Below the pieces are notes generated by a model that was not told the origin of the DNA, did no database searches, and was given only the letters and a program-made list of their open reading frames with translations. This document shows positions 1 through 8,436 of a stretch of DNA of 64,000 bases, piece by piece. A program made the position numbers and the translations under genes. The stretch comes from Bradyrhizobium tropiciagri (GTDB lineage: Bacteria; Pseudomonadota; Alphaproteobacteria; Rhizobiales; Xanthobacteraceae): assembly GCF_001189845.1 (NCBI RefSeq), contig NZ_LFLZ01000017.1, positions 1 through 64,000 on the forward strand. Direction: 5' to 3'. Position 1 is the stretch's first letter. Each line of letters begins with the position of its first letter.

Positions 1-2
1 AG

Positions 3-881
3 GGCGGCGAGATCTCGATCCATTACGATCCGATGATCGCCAAGCTCGTCACCCATGCCCCGTCGCGCGCCGCGGCGATCGAGGCGCAGGCGACCGCGCT
101 CGACGCCTTCTATGTCGACGGCATCAGGCACAACATTCCGTTCCTGTCGGCGCTGATGAACCATCCGCGCTGGCGCGAGGGCCGGCTGTCGACCGGCTTC
201 ATCGCCGAAGAATTCCCCAAGGGATTTTCCGCACGCGCACCTGAAGGCGAGATCGCGCGGCGGCTGGCGGCAGTCGGCGCCGCCATCGACCACGTGCTGG
301 GCGAGCGCAAGCGGCAGATCTCCGGCCAGATGGGCGGCCGCGTCGTGCTGCGCGAGCGCCGCCGCGCGGTGTGGCTCGATCGCGCCGAGATCGCGCTCGA
401 TGTCGCGCGCGAGGCCGACGCCATCGCGGTGCGCTTCGTCGGCGACGACGGATTGCCCGGCAATCCGCACAATCTGATGTCGAGCTGGGTGCCGGGCGAG
501 CCGGTCTGGCAGGGCACCATCGACGGCAATTTTGTCGCCGTGCAGGTGCGGGCGATCAACAACGGCTTCCGCCTCGCGCATCAGGGCTTTGAGGTCCCGG
601 TCTATGTTTTCACCGAGACCGAGGCGACCTCGGCGCAGCTGATGCCGGTGGTCTCGGCCGCCGACACCGGCAAGAAGTTGCTGTGCCCGATGCCCGGCCT
701 CGTGGTGTCGATCGCGGTGACCGAGGGCCAGGAGGTCAAGGCCGGCGAGACCTTGGCGGTCGTGGAAGCCATGAAGATGCAGAACGTGCTGCGCGCCGAG
801 CGTGACGGCACGGTCAAGAAGATCCACGCCGCCGCCGGCGCTACGCTCGCGGTCGATGCGTTGATCCTGGAGTTCGCATAA
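3..881 (+). CDS. pccA: propionyl-CoA carboxylase alpha subunit, C-terminal part (5' truncated by window)
   Basis: The frame is open from the first bases of the window, so the N-terminal biotin carboxylase part lies upstream. The visible part starts in the biotin carboxylase C-terminal domain with a YDPMIAKL motif and continues through DAFYVDGIRHNIPFL, typical of acyl-CoA carboxylase alpha chains. A linker/BT region follows, and the last about 75 residues form a biotinyl domain with EAMKMQN, whose lysine carries biotin. The family carboxylates propionyl-CoA to methylmalonyl-CoA with the beta subunit. Methylcrotonyl-CoA carboxylase is the alternative, but the sequence around DAFYVDGIRHN and the BT region fit PccA better. 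Confidence 0.88.
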   Translation, partial: GGEISIHYDPMIAKLVTHAPSRAAAIEAQATALDAFYVDGIRHNIPFLSALMNHPRWREGRLSTGFIAEEFPKGFSARAPEGEIARRLAAVGAAIDHVLGERKRQISGQMGGRVVLRERRRAVWLDRAEIALDVAREADAIAVRFVGDDGLPGNPHNLMSSWVPGEPVWQGTIDGNFVAVQVRAINNGFRLAHQGFEVPVYVFTETEATSAQLMPVVSAADTGKKLLCPMPGLVVSIAVTEGQEVKAGETLAVVEAMKMQNVLRAERDGTVKKIHAAAGATLAVDALILEFA

Positions 882-887
882 ACTCGT

Positions 888-964
888 CATTGCGAGCGCA
901 GCGAAGCAATCCATCTTGCGGCTGAGAAGGCATGGATTGCTTCGTCGCTGCGCTCCTCGCAATG
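888..964. repeat. dispersed palindromic repeat (inverted-repeat element)
   Basis: The left arm at 888-914 (CATTGCGAGCGCAGCGAAGC, then AATCCAT) pairs with the right arm at 932-964 (ATGGATTGCTTCG...GCTCCTCGCAATG) around a short loop, with a few extra bases in the right arm. It lies between the pccA stop and the next start. This form of repeat is known as a dispersed intergenic element in Bradyrhizobium and Rhodopseudomonas relatives. It could also act as an mRNA hairpin after pccA. Confidence 0.75.
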
Positions 965-984
965 TCGAATGAGGAGTCTCTGCC

Positions 985-1851
985 ATGGCCTTCCGCAAAC
1001 GCCGCGAAGCCCTGCGATTCATTCTCGATGGATCAGGCTGCGTTCGTCCGGGCTCGGTCTATGACGCGACCTCGATCCGGATTGCGGAAGATCTCGGCTT
1101 CGAGCTCGGCATGTTCGGCGGCTCGGTGGCCTCGCTCGCCGTGCTCGGCGATCCCGACATTGCGCTGATCACGCTGACTGAATTCGCCGAGCAGATACGC
1201 CGCATGTCGCGGGCATCGCCTCTGCCGGTGCTTGTCGACGCTGACCACGGCTACGGCAACGCGCTCAATGTCCGCCGCACCGTCCAGGAAGTGGAGGCCG
1301 CAGGTGCCGCCGGCCTCACCATCGAGGACACGCTGCTGCCGCAGGCGTTCGGCCAGGCCAAGACACAGCTGATCTCGCTCGAGGAGGGCGTCGGCAAGAT
1401 GAAGGCCGCGCTCGACGGTCGCAACGATCCGTCGCTCGTGATCCTCGGCCGCACCGGCGCCGTCTCGATCACTGATCTTGACGATGCGATCTTACGCGCG
1501 CGGGCCTATCAGGCGGTCGGCGTCGATGGCCTGTTCTTCACCGGCATCAAGTCGCGCGGTGAGCTCGAGGCGATTTCGGCCGCGACCTCGCTGCCGATCG
1601 TGCTCGGCGGCGCGCCGGAGGAGATGACCGCGCTGGACTATCTGGCAAGCCAACGCGTCAGGATCGCGTTGCAGGGCCACGCGCCATTCGCGGCCGCAAC
1701 CCAGGCGGTCTACGAGACGCTGAAGGCGCTGCGCGATGGCGCCTCGCCGAAGAACCTCAAGGGTATCGCTTCTTCCGAACTCACCAGCCGCGTGATGCGC
1801 GAGGCCGAGACCAAGGCGCGCAGCGGCGAATTTCTCGGCTTGAAGAAGTGA
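985..1851 (+). CDS. isocitrate lyase/PEP mutase family protein (oxaloacetate decarboxylase-like)
   Basis: The 288-aa protein has the length and TIM-barrel motifs of the isocitrate lyase/PEP mutase superfamily. VLVDADHGYGNALNV (about residues 82-96) holds metal-binding aspartates, and GLTIEDTLLPQ holds the conserved Glu/Asp. LGRTGA and LGGAPEE follow. The size and the absence of an obvious KKCGH catalytic cysteine loop argue for the oxaloacetate decarboxylase branch rather than true isocitrate or methylisocitrate lyase. The start at 985 follows a purine-rich stretch (GAGGAGTC). Its last codon overlaps the next gene, suggesting co-translation. The substrate is inferred, not shown. Confidence 0.8.
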   Translation: MAFRKRREALRFILDGSGCVRPGSVYDATSIRIAEDLGFELGMFGGSVASLAVLGDPDIALITLTEFAEQIRRMSRASPLPVLVDADHGYGNALNVRRTVQEVEAAGAAGLTIEDTLLPQAFGQAKTQLISLEEGVGKMKAALDGRNDPSLVILGRTGAVSITDLDDAILRARAYQAVGVDGLFFTGIKSRGELEAISAATSLPIVLGGAPEEMTALDYLASQRVRIALQGHAPFAAATQAVYETLKALRDGASPKNLKGIASSELTSRVMREAETKARSGEFLGLKK

Positions 1852-2147
1852 GCGGCGTGATCCGCCACGTCACGATCACTGGACGCGTCCAGGGCGTCGG
1901 CTATCGCGCTTGGGTTCACGAAAACGCCAACGCGCGCGGCCTCGAAGGCTGGGTCCGCAACCGCCGTGATGGCAGCGTCGAGGCCGTGTTCGCCGGCTCC
2001 GAAGACATCGTTGCCGACATGATCAAAGCGTGCGGCCGCGGACCGATCTCGGCGCGCGTCGGCAGCGTACAGGCAGACGCCGGCACATCAGACCTTTTGA
2101 ATCTGCGCGGGGCAGGCGAGCGGTTCGCGTTTCTGCCGACGGTCTAA
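1848..2147 (+). CDS. acyP: acylphosphatase
   Basis: The 99-aa protein is of normal acylphosphatase length. It has GRVQGVGYRAWV with the substrate-binding arginine and GWVRNRRDGSVEAVF with the catalytic asparagine. It hydrolyses acyl phosphates in the cytoplasm. The start is a GTG that overlaps the TGA stop of the preceding lyase (GTGA), so the two genes are probably translationally coupled. The 3' end overlaps the stop of the convergent methyltransferase by a few bases. Confidence 0.92.
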   Translation: MSGVIRHVTITGRVQGVGYRAWVHENANARGLEGWVRNRRDGSVEAVFAGSEDIVADMIKACGRGPISARVGSVQADAGTSDLLNLRGAGERFAFLPTV

Positions 2148-2956
2148 GCGGCCGAGATCACCAGCGCCTGAATCTTGCCGTCGAGAGGACCGTTGCCGAA
2201 GCGTTGCGCCAGCGCCTCAGCCACGCGCTGCGTTGCAGCCTCGAGCGTCGGTTGGCCCTGCGCCTCGATCTCGCCGCGCATCGGTGTGCCCTGGCAATAG
2301 GCGATGGCGACATCCTCTGGCGACGCGGCGGGACTGCGAAGGGTGACCGACTCGACGGCAATGTCGCGAAAGCCTGCAGCGGTCAGGTCGGCGCGAATGC
2401 GCGCCGGATCATGGTAACCGTGCGGCGTCCGCACCATGAATTGCGGCGTGTTGGTTGGAAACGCCTGGAACATCGTTTGCTGCATGACGTCGGCGAAGTC
2501 GTTCTCCTCGATCCTGTCCCAGACGTTGAAGAAGTACCGTCCGCCGGGCCTGATCACACGCCGCGCTTCGGCGTAACCCTTGACGCGGTCGGGGAAGAAC
2601 ATGGCGCCGAACTGGCAGGCGACAATGTCGAAGCTCGCTTCGGCAAACGGCAGTGACAGCGCGTCGGCCTGCTGCCATCGAATGTTTGGCTTGCCTGCGA
2701 GGCGCGTCTTCGCTTGCGCCAGCATCGGCTCGTTGAGATCGGTCGCGGTGATGTTTGTATCGGGCAATTCCGCAGCCAGGACTGACGTGACGGCCCCGGT
2801 GCCGGCTGCGATTTCCAGCAGGTCACGCGGCCGATGGCCCTTGATGCGCTGCGCGAGGTCACGGGCGTACGGCGCAAAGATCATTGGCACCATCAGCCGG
2901 TCGTAGAGTTGCGGGACCGATCCCGCGAATACCTTGTCGGAAAGGGGAGCCGTCAT
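2144..2956 (-). CDS. class I SAM-dependent methyltransferase
   Basis: The 270-aa protein starts at MTAPLSDKVFAGSVP. Motif I is LLEIAAGTGAVTSVLA, followed by ITATDLNEPML, a motif II-like region around SFDIVACQFGAMFFPD, and the post-II VIRPGGRYFFNVWD. This is the UbiE/COQ5-like methyltransferase 11 fold. The frame stays open upstream to 3085, but the internal ATG at 2954-2956 is where family similarity begins. It is divergent from the GbsR/MarR regulator, with 176 bp between starts, so the regulator may control it. The substrate is unknown. Confidence 0.85.
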   Translation of the reverse strand: MTAPLSDKVFAGSVPQLYDRLMVPMIFAPYARDLAQRIKGHRPRDLLEIAAGTGAVTSVLAAELPDTNITATDLNEPMLAQAKTRLAGKPNIRWQQADALSLPFAEASFDIVACQFGAMFFPDRVKGYAEARRVIRPGGRYFFNVWDRIEENDFADVMQQTMFQAFPTNTPQFMVRTPHGYHDPARIRADLTAAGFRDIAVESVTLRSPAASPEDVAIAYCQGTPMRGEIEAQGQPTLEAATQRVAEALAQRFGNGPLDGKIQALVISAA

Positions 2957-3122
2957 CACGCGTTCCTTTGCAAAAAGCGGATGGCCGTCGTGCGCCATCG
3001 CGGGCAGAAGCCGCGTCCGAAGTATGGACCAGGGATCCGCTCCGGCCAACGCCGCGAATTGGGCCTGGCGCCAATTCCCCGGCACCGGACGCGGCCCTTG
3101 ACTTCTGCTCCGAACAGTCTGA

Positions 3123-3144
3123 TATTTCTGTCATGACAGAAATA
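3123..3144. promoter_or_regulatory. perfect 22-bp palindrome over the start codon (candidate operator)
   Basis: The half-site TATTTCTGTCA (3123-3133) is followed directly by its exact reverse complement TGACAGAAATA (3134-3144), with no spacer. The ATG of the regulator gene at 3133-3135 lies at the dyad centre. A dimeric winged-helix regulator bound here would block its own translation start region and sits between the two divergent genes. The operator role is inferred from symmetry and position. Confidence 0.6.
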
Positions 3145-3690
3145 ACCGCCAAGAGAAAACTTCCGGCCGTCGTCGAGCGCTTCATCCTGCATTGGGGCGA
3201 CATGGGCGACGAGTGGGGCGTCAACCGCTCGGTCAGCCAGATCCACGGGCTGCTCTACCTCGCCGAAGCGCCGATGACCGCGGAAGACATCGCCGACACG
3301 CTCGGCATGGCGCGCTCCAACGTCTCCAACTCGATCAAGGAGCTGTTGTCCTGGGGATTGATCCGACGGGTGCCGATCCTCGGCGACCGCCGTGACCACT
3401 TCGAGGCCGAGACCGACATCTGGGAGGTCGCCGCCAAGATCGCGGCCGGACGCAAGGAGCGCGAGATCGATCCCGCGCTCGCGGCGCTGCGCGCCTGCGT
3501 CTCCGACGCGGCCGACGATCCGGCCATCAGCCCGCTCGCCAGCAAGCGGCTGAAGGAGATGCTGACATTCACCGAGCTGGTCGACCGCTGGTACACGCAG
3601 ATGCTGAACGTGCCGCGGCCGCGCCTGGTCGCGCTGATCAAGCTCGGCGAGAAGATCGTGAGTTTTCTGCCCACAGGCAGAGCCAAATAG
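3133..3690 (+). CDS. GbsR/MarR family transcriptional regulator
   Basis: The 185-aa protein starts at MTEITAKRKL. It has the GbsR-like N-terminus (VERFILHWGDMGDEWG) followed by a winged helix-turn-helix: MTAEDIADTLGMARSNVSNS is the recognition region, and LISRVPI-like and GDRRDHFEAE form the wing. The C-terminal half is helical. The frame is open further upstream to 2884, but the ATG at 3133 matches the family N-terminus and lies inside a perfect palindrome. Autoregulation and control of the divergent methyltransferase or the downstream DUF4166/epimerase genes are likely but inferred. Confidence 0.85.
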   Translation: MTEITAKRKLPAVVERFILHWGDMGDEWGVNRSVSQIHGLLYLAEAPMTAEDIADTLGMARSNVSNSIKELLSWGLIRRVPILGDRRDHFEAETDIWEVAAKIAAGRKEREIDPALAALRACVSDAADDPAISPLASKRLKEMLTFTELVDRWYTQMLNVPRPRLVALIKLGEKIVSFLPTGRAK

Positions 3691-3716
3691 GGGCCACGGC
3701 GTAACGGGAGTGTGCG

Positions 3717-4382
3717 ATGGCGTCAGCAAGGATATCCACCTTTAAGACAGCACCGGCTTCCGATACCAAACTGCTCGACGATCATCGCTTCCGCGCATTG
3801 CTGTCCGACGAGGATTGGGGCCGCCTGCCGGTTGCGATCTGGCGGCGCTTCTCGAAGCGGTTCGAGGACGGCAACACCGTCGTCTATGTCGGCGAGGTCG
3901 AGGAGGCCGCGAGCAGCCGCGCCGGCTGGTGGCTGGCACAGGCCGCATGGCTGATCGGCGGGCCGCTTCCGACCGGCAGCGAGACCGGCGTGCCGATGAT
4001 CGTCACGGTCACCGAGGACGCCGCGAGTGGCGGCCAGATCTGGACCCGGATTTGCTCGCGGCGCGACGGCTTTCCGCAGGTGATCCATTCCGCGAAGCGT
4101 TTTGCCGGGCCGACTGGGCTTGAGGAATATGTCGGCTTCGGCGTCAGCATGGCGCTCAAGATCGCGGTCGAGCACGAGGCGCTGGTGTTTCGCAGCGTCG
4201 ACTATTCGCTGCGGCTTGGTCCGTTCCGCCTGTCGCTGCCCGAATGGCTCACGCCCGGCGACCTCACCGTGACCCATTCCGATCTCGGCTGCGGCGATTT
4301 CCGCTTCACGCTGGAGATCATCCACCCCCGTTTAGGTCGGCTGATCCGTCAGTCTGCCGTGTTCAGGGAGACCTCGTCATGA
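3717..4382 (+). CDS. DUF4166 domain-containing protein
   Basis: The 221-aa protein matches the DUF4166 type: an N-terminal FRALLSDEDWGRLPVAIWRRF, then a central beta-rich part with GGPLPTGSETGVPMIVTV and QIWTRICSRRDGFPQVIHSA, and a C-terminal LTVTHSDLGCGDFRFTLEI. The biochemical function is unknown. It starts 27 bp after the regulator gene, and its TGA overlaps the ATG of the membrane epimerase (ATGA). The pair is probably translationally coupled and works together. Confidence 0.8.
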   Translation: MASARISTFKTAPASDTKLLDDHRFRALLSDEDWGRLPVAIWRRFSKRFEDGNTVVYVGEVEEAASSRAGWWLAQAAWLIGGPLPTGSETGVPMIVTVTEDAASGGQIWTRICSRRDGFPQVIHSAKRFAGPTGLEEYVGFGVSMALKIAVEHEALVFRSVDYSLRLGPFRLSLPEWLTPGDLTVTHSDLGCGDFRFTLEIIHPRLGRLIRQSAVFRETSS

Positions 4383-5815
4383 CGCCGCTGCTGTGGACCC
4401 TGGTCGCCATCCAGATCGCGATGGGCGCATTCGACACCTTCTATCACCACGAATTCACCGAGCGGCTGGCCTGGCGTCCGTCGCAGCGCCATGAGCTTCA
4501 GCTGCACAGCGTGCGGAACATGCTCTATGCGCTGTTGTTCCTCGTGCTCGGCTGGCTGGAGGTCCACGGTATTCTTGCGATCGCCATCTTGGCCGTGTTG
4601 GTGGTTGAGGTCGTCATCACGCTGATGGATTTCGTCGAGGAGGATCTGAGCCGAAAGCTGCCGCCGAGCGAGCGGATCAACCATACGCTGCTGGCGATCA
4701 ACTACGGCGCCATCCTTGTGCTGCTGGTGCCGGTCCTGATCGGCTGGGCGATGCTGCCGACCGCTATCGTGCCGGCTTATGCGGGCCTCCTCAGCCTGTT
4801 CGCAACGGCGGCGGCGTTCGGCGCCGCACTGTTCGGCGCGCGCGACTTTGCCGCGGCGAGCCGCCTCGGACGGATGGCAAGCCGGCCCGCTTCGACGCTG
4901 GTCGAGAAATTGCCGCCGCGGCAGACCGTGCTGGTCACCGGCGCGACCGGCTTCATCGGCAGCCGTCTGGTCGCAAGCCTCACAGCATCAGGTCACCAGG
5001 TGATTGCGCTGATCCGCAATCCGGCGAAGACCGAGATGCTGCCGCCGCCGGTGACGCTGATCACCAGCCTCGACCAGTTGCCCGCCGAGACCAGGATCGA
5101 CGCCATTGTCAATCTCGCCGGCGAGCCGATCGGCAACGGTCTGTGGACCGAGGCCAAGCGCCGCAGGATCATCGCCTCGCGCGTCGACATGACAGCTGAT
5201 GTCGTCAAGCTGATCGCGCACCTCGAGCGCAAGCCGTCGGTACTCGTGAGCGGCTCCGCAACCGGCTGGTACGGGCTCTGGCAGGATCAGGTGCTGACGG
5301 AGTCGGCGAAGTCCCATGCCTGCTTCAGCCACGAACTGTGCGAGGCCTGGGAGAATGCGGCCAAGCCCGCCGCCGAGCATGGCGTGCGCGTCGCGTATTT
5401 GCGGATCGGTCTCGTGGTCGGCACCGATGGTGGCTTCATCACGCGGATGCTGACGCCGTTCGAGTTCGGTCTCGGCGGGCCGCTCGGCTCGGGCAAGCAG
5501 TGGATGTCGTGGATCGAGCGCGACGATCTGGTGCGCCTGATCGCGCATGTGATCGCAAGGCCCGAACTGTCCGGCCCTGTCAACGCGACCGCGCCGATCC
5601 CGGTCACCAACACGAAATTCACCGAGGAACTTGGACGCCGCTTGCACCGGCCAGCGATCTTCCGCGTGCCGGCCGCGCTGCTCCGTGCCATCGGCGGCGA
5701 TTTCGCCGAGGAGCTGCTGCTTGGCGGCCAGCGTGTGCTGCCGAACAAGGCGCTGAGCAACGGTTTTGTCTTTCGCCACGAAACCCTGCGCAGCGCGTTC
5801 GAGGCGATCCTGTAG
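4379..5815 (+). CDS. membrane-anchored TIGR01777-type NAD(P)-dependent epimerase/dehydratase
   Basis: The 478-aa protein has two parts. Residues 1-165 form several hydrophobic segments beginning LLWTLVAIQIAMGAFDTFYH. Residues about 180-478 form a short-chain epimerase of the TIGR01777/YfcH type, with VLVTGATGFIGSRLVASL (Rossmann), INLAGEPIG-like VNLAGEPIGNGLWTEAKRRR, SGSATGWYG and HELCEAWE. The ATG at 4379 overlaps the preceding stop. An upstream in-frame extension to 4244 runs through DUF4166 coding sequence and is not used. The fusion suggests a dehydrogenase held at the membrane; the substrate is unknown. Confidence 0.85.
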   Translation: MTPLLWTLVAIQIAMGAFDTFYHHEFTERLAWRPSQRHELQLHSVRNMLYALLFLVLGWLEVHGILAIAILAVLVVEVVITLMDFVEEDLSRKLPPSERINHTLLAINYGAILVLLVPVLIGWAMLPTAIVPAYAGLLSLFATAAAFGAALFGARDFAAASRLGRMASRPASTLVEKLPPRQTVLVTGATGFIGSRLVASLTASGHQVIALIRNPAKTEMLPPPVTLITSLDQLPAETRIDAIVNLAGEPIGNGLWTEAKRRRIIASRVDMTADVVKLIAHLERKPSVLVSGSATGWYGLWQDQVLTESAKSHACFSHELCEAWENAAKPAAEHGVRVAYLRIGLVVGTDGGFITRMLTPFEFGLGGPLGSGKQWMSWIERDDLVRLIAHVIARPELSGPVNATAPIPVTNTKFTEELGRRLHRPAIFRVPAALLRAIGGDFAEELLLGGQRVLPNKALSNGFVFRHETLRSAFEAIL

Positions 5816-5826
5816 AGGAGGCGTAT

Positions 5827-6252
5827 ATGTCCAGCTCTTGTTGTCGTGCATTCGGTGGCTGGCTCGCGGGCTGCGGCGCCGCGACTGCGGTTCTCGCGAG
5901 CGTTATCCAGACCTTCCTGATGATTGCATCCGGTGGCGACATCGCGCGGCTCGCAGGAACCACCGTCGCCCTTCTGCCGTTCTCGTTCCTGACCTTCGTC
6001 GCTGTCTGTTTTCTAACCGCAATTCCGGCCCTGATAGTCATTTGGCTCGCCGAACTGCTTCATGCACAATCCGTCGTGTTCTTCGGCTGTGCCGGCGCCG
6101 CGGTCGGCGCATTGTGCATCAGCCTGCTGGCGCCGTCTGGCGCGATCTGGATGGCCGGCTTGGGGGAGCTGTTCGTCGTCGCCGGGTTCGTCGCGGGCGT
6201 GACCTACTGGGCCATTACGAGAGAGGATTTCGGTTACTCACGCTCACGCTAA
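5827..6252 (+). CDS. small integral membrane protein, unknown function
   Basis: The 141-aa protein is almost entirely hydrophobic with four likely transmembrane segments, roughly residues 8-34, 44-73, 80-103 and 108-130. It starts at an ATG with a strong GAGGAGG ribosome site, 11 bp after the epimerase stop, so it is probably in the same operon. The N-terminus has paired cysteines (SSCCRAFGGW). No family was recognised. The last bases overlap the stop of the convergent LysR gene. Confidence 0.7.
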   Translation: MSSSCCRAFGGWLAGCGAATAVLASVIQTFLMIASGGDIARLAGTTVALLPFSFLTFVAVCFLTAIPALIVIWLAELLHAQSVVFFGCAGAAVGALCISLLAPSGAIWMAGLGELFVVAGFVAGVTYWAITREDFGYSRSR

Positions 6253-7103
6253 GCCGCCGCGGCCACGCTCCGAAACGTCGCTGCCAGCGCCCGCAACGCC
6301 GCGAGCTTGGTCGGATCGCCGACCTTGGAATGCAGCATCACCTTTGATGCGCCGAGCCGCGGCAGCTTGTGCGTGGGGCCGATATCGATCAGTCCAGGTG
6401 GCGCGATGCGGCGGGCGAGGGGCGCGACCGCAAGCCCTGCGAGCGCCGCTGCGACCACCGCGGTGACGCCGCCGCCGACGAAGCTTTCGGTCCAGGCGAT
6501 GCCGGTCTTGTCGAGCGCGCGAACGGCCAGTGCTCGCACGCCGCACGGCGGCGCGAGCGTTGCCAGCGGCAAGGCGTCGCCGCGCGGCCAGACGAAGCGT
6601 TTGGCGGCGAACCAGCCGAATTCATCCTCGGTCAGTTTCTCACCGCCACGCCGGCTGCCTTCCTGGCGCACGATCACCGCGTCGAGCTCGCCGGCATCGT
6701 AGGCATCGAGCATCTCGCGCGAGAAGCCGATGGTCACCGAGAGCGCAAGTTGCGAGGCCATCGCGTGCAGCCGTTCCAGCAGCGGCACCAGCTCGGGACC
6801 GGCGGCGTGATCGCTGATCCCGAGCGTGAGCTGCTGCCGCGCCGGTCGCTCGGCAGACAGTGCGCGATCATGCACCTCGATCAGCGCACGGGCGTGATGC
6901 AGGAAGGCGGCGCCGTCGGCGGTCAGCCGCACCGCGCGCGGCGAGCGCTCGACCAGCCGCTTGCCGAGCACCGTTTCGAGCCGCTGCAATTTCATGCTGA
7001 TCGCCGCCTGCGTGGTGCCGAGCGCCTCGGCGGCGCGGGTGAAGCCCCGCAGCTCGGCGACGAGGAGGAAGGCCTGCACGGTGTCAATGTCGAGTGTTGT
7101 CAT
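6249..7103 (-). CDS. LysR family transcriptional regulator
   Basis: The protein is about 284 aa. The N-terminal winged HTH has AFLLVAELRGFTRAAEALGT, TQAAISMKLQRLE and LGKRLVERSPRAVRLT. The C-terminal part is a LysR substrate-binding domain. An in-frame ATG nine bases upstream (7112) is the alternative start. It is divergent from the tautomerase gene, with about 115 bp between starts containing an inverted repeat, the usual arrangement for a LysR regulator of its neighbour. The inducer is not known. Confidence 0.88.
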   Translation of the reverse strand: MTTLDIDTVQAFLLVAELRGFTRAAEALGTTQAAISMKLQRLETVLGKRLVERSPRAVRLTADGAAFLHHARALIEVHDRALSAERPARQQLTLGISDHAAGPELVPLLERLHAMASQLALSVTIGFSREMLDAYDAGELDAVIVRQEGSRRGGEKLTEDEFGWFAAKRFVWPRGDALPLATLAPPCGVRALAVRALDKTGIAWTESFVGGGVTAVVAAALAGLAVAPLARRIAPPGLIDIGPTHKLPRLGASKVMLHSKVGDPTKLAALRALAATFRSVAAAA

Positions 7104-7115
7104 GATCAACATTCG

Positions 7116-7140
7116 TTATCATTGCTATCCATATAGATAA
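7116..7140. promoter_or_regulatory. imperfect inverted repeat between LysR gene and tautomerase
   Basis: TTATC (7116-7120) and GATAA (7136-7140) form an inverted pair inside an AT-rich island, otherwise rare in this GC-rich window, between two divergent starts. LysR regulators usually bind such interrupted dyads in the intergenic region. The binding role is inferred. Confidence 0.35.
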
Positions 7141-7218
7141 GCTACCAAGATGATGCGAAAAGGTCTAGCCAGACGAGGCGCGATTGACCTGCGCCAACCG
7201 AATTCAAGGAGACCGATC

Positions 7219-7644
7219 ATGCCGCTCATCACCGTCACCTACGCGACCTCGCGCCAGTCGCCGTCGCTGAAGTCCGAGATCGCCGCCGCGGTGTCGGAGT
7301 TGACCGCAGGGATTCTGCACAAGGACCCCAAGGTCACCGCCGTTATCGTCAAGTCCGCCGATGCCGCCGACTGGTTCGCCGGCGGCAAGTCGCTTGCCGA
7401 GCAGGGGCTCGCAAGTTACTGGCTCGACGTCCATGTCAGCGAAGGCACCAACACCAAGGACGAGAAGGCGGCCTATCTCGCGGCGCTGTTCAAGCGGATG
7501 GGCGAACTGCTCGGGCCGCTCCACACCGAGAGCTACGCCCATGTCGACGAGGTGAAGGGCGATGCCTACGGCTTCGGCGGCCTGACCCAGGAGCGCCGCT
7601 ACATCGCCGGCAAGCTCGAGGTCGCGCCGCAGAAGGCGGCGTGA
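7219..7644 (+). CDS. tautomerase family protein (4-oxalocrotonate tautomerase-like)
   Basis: The 141-aa protein begins MPLITVTY, giving the N-terminal Pro1 that acts as catalytic base in the tautomerase superfamily after Met removal. The frame is open from 7150, but the ATG at 7219 follows AAGGAGACCGATC, a good ribosome site, and produces the proline N-terminus. The length corresponds to a fused or extended tautomerase rather than the 62-aa 4-OT. It is divergent from the LysR gene and likely regulated by it. The physiological substrate is unknown. Confidence 0.82.
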   Translation: MPLITVTYATSRQSPSLKSEIAAAVSELTAGILHKDPKVTAVIVKSADAADWFAGGKSLAEQGLASYWLDVHVSEGTNTKDEKAAYLAALFKRMGELLGPLHTESYAHVDEVKGDAYGFGGLTQERRYIAGKLEVAPQKAA

Positions 7645-7647
7645 CCG

Positions 7648-8376
7648 TTACAGGGTCGCTTCCGGCAGGCGTGCTGCGGTGTCGCCGAACACCTCGGAAA
7701 AGGCCTGCCGGAGCGCGATGTCGACATCGGCCATCGTGACCGGCAGTCCGAGATCGACCAGCGAGGTGACGCCGTAGCGCGGATCGACCACGCCGCAGGG
7801 CACGATCGCCTGGAAGTGGGAGAGGTCGGGCTCGACATTGATCGCGATGCCGTGAAACGAGACCCAGCGGCGCAGGCGCACGCCGATCGCGGCGATCTTG
7901 TCCTCAAAGCCGGGGCCCTTGTCGGGGCGTTTCACCCAGACCCCGACGCGATCCTCGCGACGCTCGCCGCGGACGTTGAAGGCCGCCAGCGTGCGGATGA
8001 TCCATTCCTCCAGCGAGGCAACATAGGCGCGCACATCCGGCCGGCGCCGCTTCAGGTCGAGCATCACATAGGCCACCCGCTGGCCCGGCCCGTGATAGGT
8101 GACCTGGCCGCCGCGGCCGCTCTGGAAGGTCGGAAAGCGGGGGGCGAGCAGGTCGTCGGACTTGCCGCTGGTGCCGGAGGTGTAGAGCGGCGGGTGCTCC
8201 AGCAGCCAGACCAGCTCAGGCGCCGATCCGTCGGCGATCGCCGCCACGCGGGCGTCCATCGCGGTGAGGGAATCGGGGTAGGGCACGGGGCCGTCCGAGA
8301 TCCGCCATTCGACCGCTGCGCCGCCCGAAGGGCGCGCAAAGGTCGTCAAATCGAGGCTTTGGCGGTCGTTAACCAT
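7648..8376 (-). CDS. lipB: lipoyl(octanoyl) transferase LipB
   Basis: The 242-aa protein moves octanoyl groups from acyl carrier protein to lipoyl domains in the cytoplasm. Family motifs are visible: LLEHPPLYTSGTSG, GRGGQVTYHGPGQRVAY, DKIAAIGVRLRRWVSFHGIA with the catalytic lysine, and AIVPCGV with the catalytic cysteine. The length is typical of alphaproteobacterial LipB. It runs toward the tautomerase gene with only a few bases between stops. Confidence 0.95.
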   Translation of the reverse strand: MVNDRQSLDLTTFARPSGGAAVEWRISDGPVPYPDSLTAMDARVAAIADGSAPELVWLLEHPPLYTSGTSGKSDDLLAPRFPTFQSGRGGQVTYHGPGQRVAYVMLDLKRRRPDVRAYVASLEEWIIRTLAAFNVRGERREDRVGVWVKRPDKGPGFEDKIAAIGVRLRRWVSFHGIAINVEPDLSHFQAIVPCGVVDPRYGVTSLVDLGLPVTMADVDIALRQAFSEVFGDTAARLPEATL

Positions 8377-8436
8377 TAGCTAACCCTAACGTGGTCAGGT
8401 GAACCCACAATTTAGTTCCCGTCCGGCGGTTCAGAA

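Noticed and set aside
888..964. CRISPR or IS end
   Set aside because: It is a single hairpin-type repeat without spacers, transposase or target duplication.
2030..2656. 208-aa open frame on the plus strand
   Set aside because: It overlaps acyP and the methyltransferase, both recognisable; no own motif.
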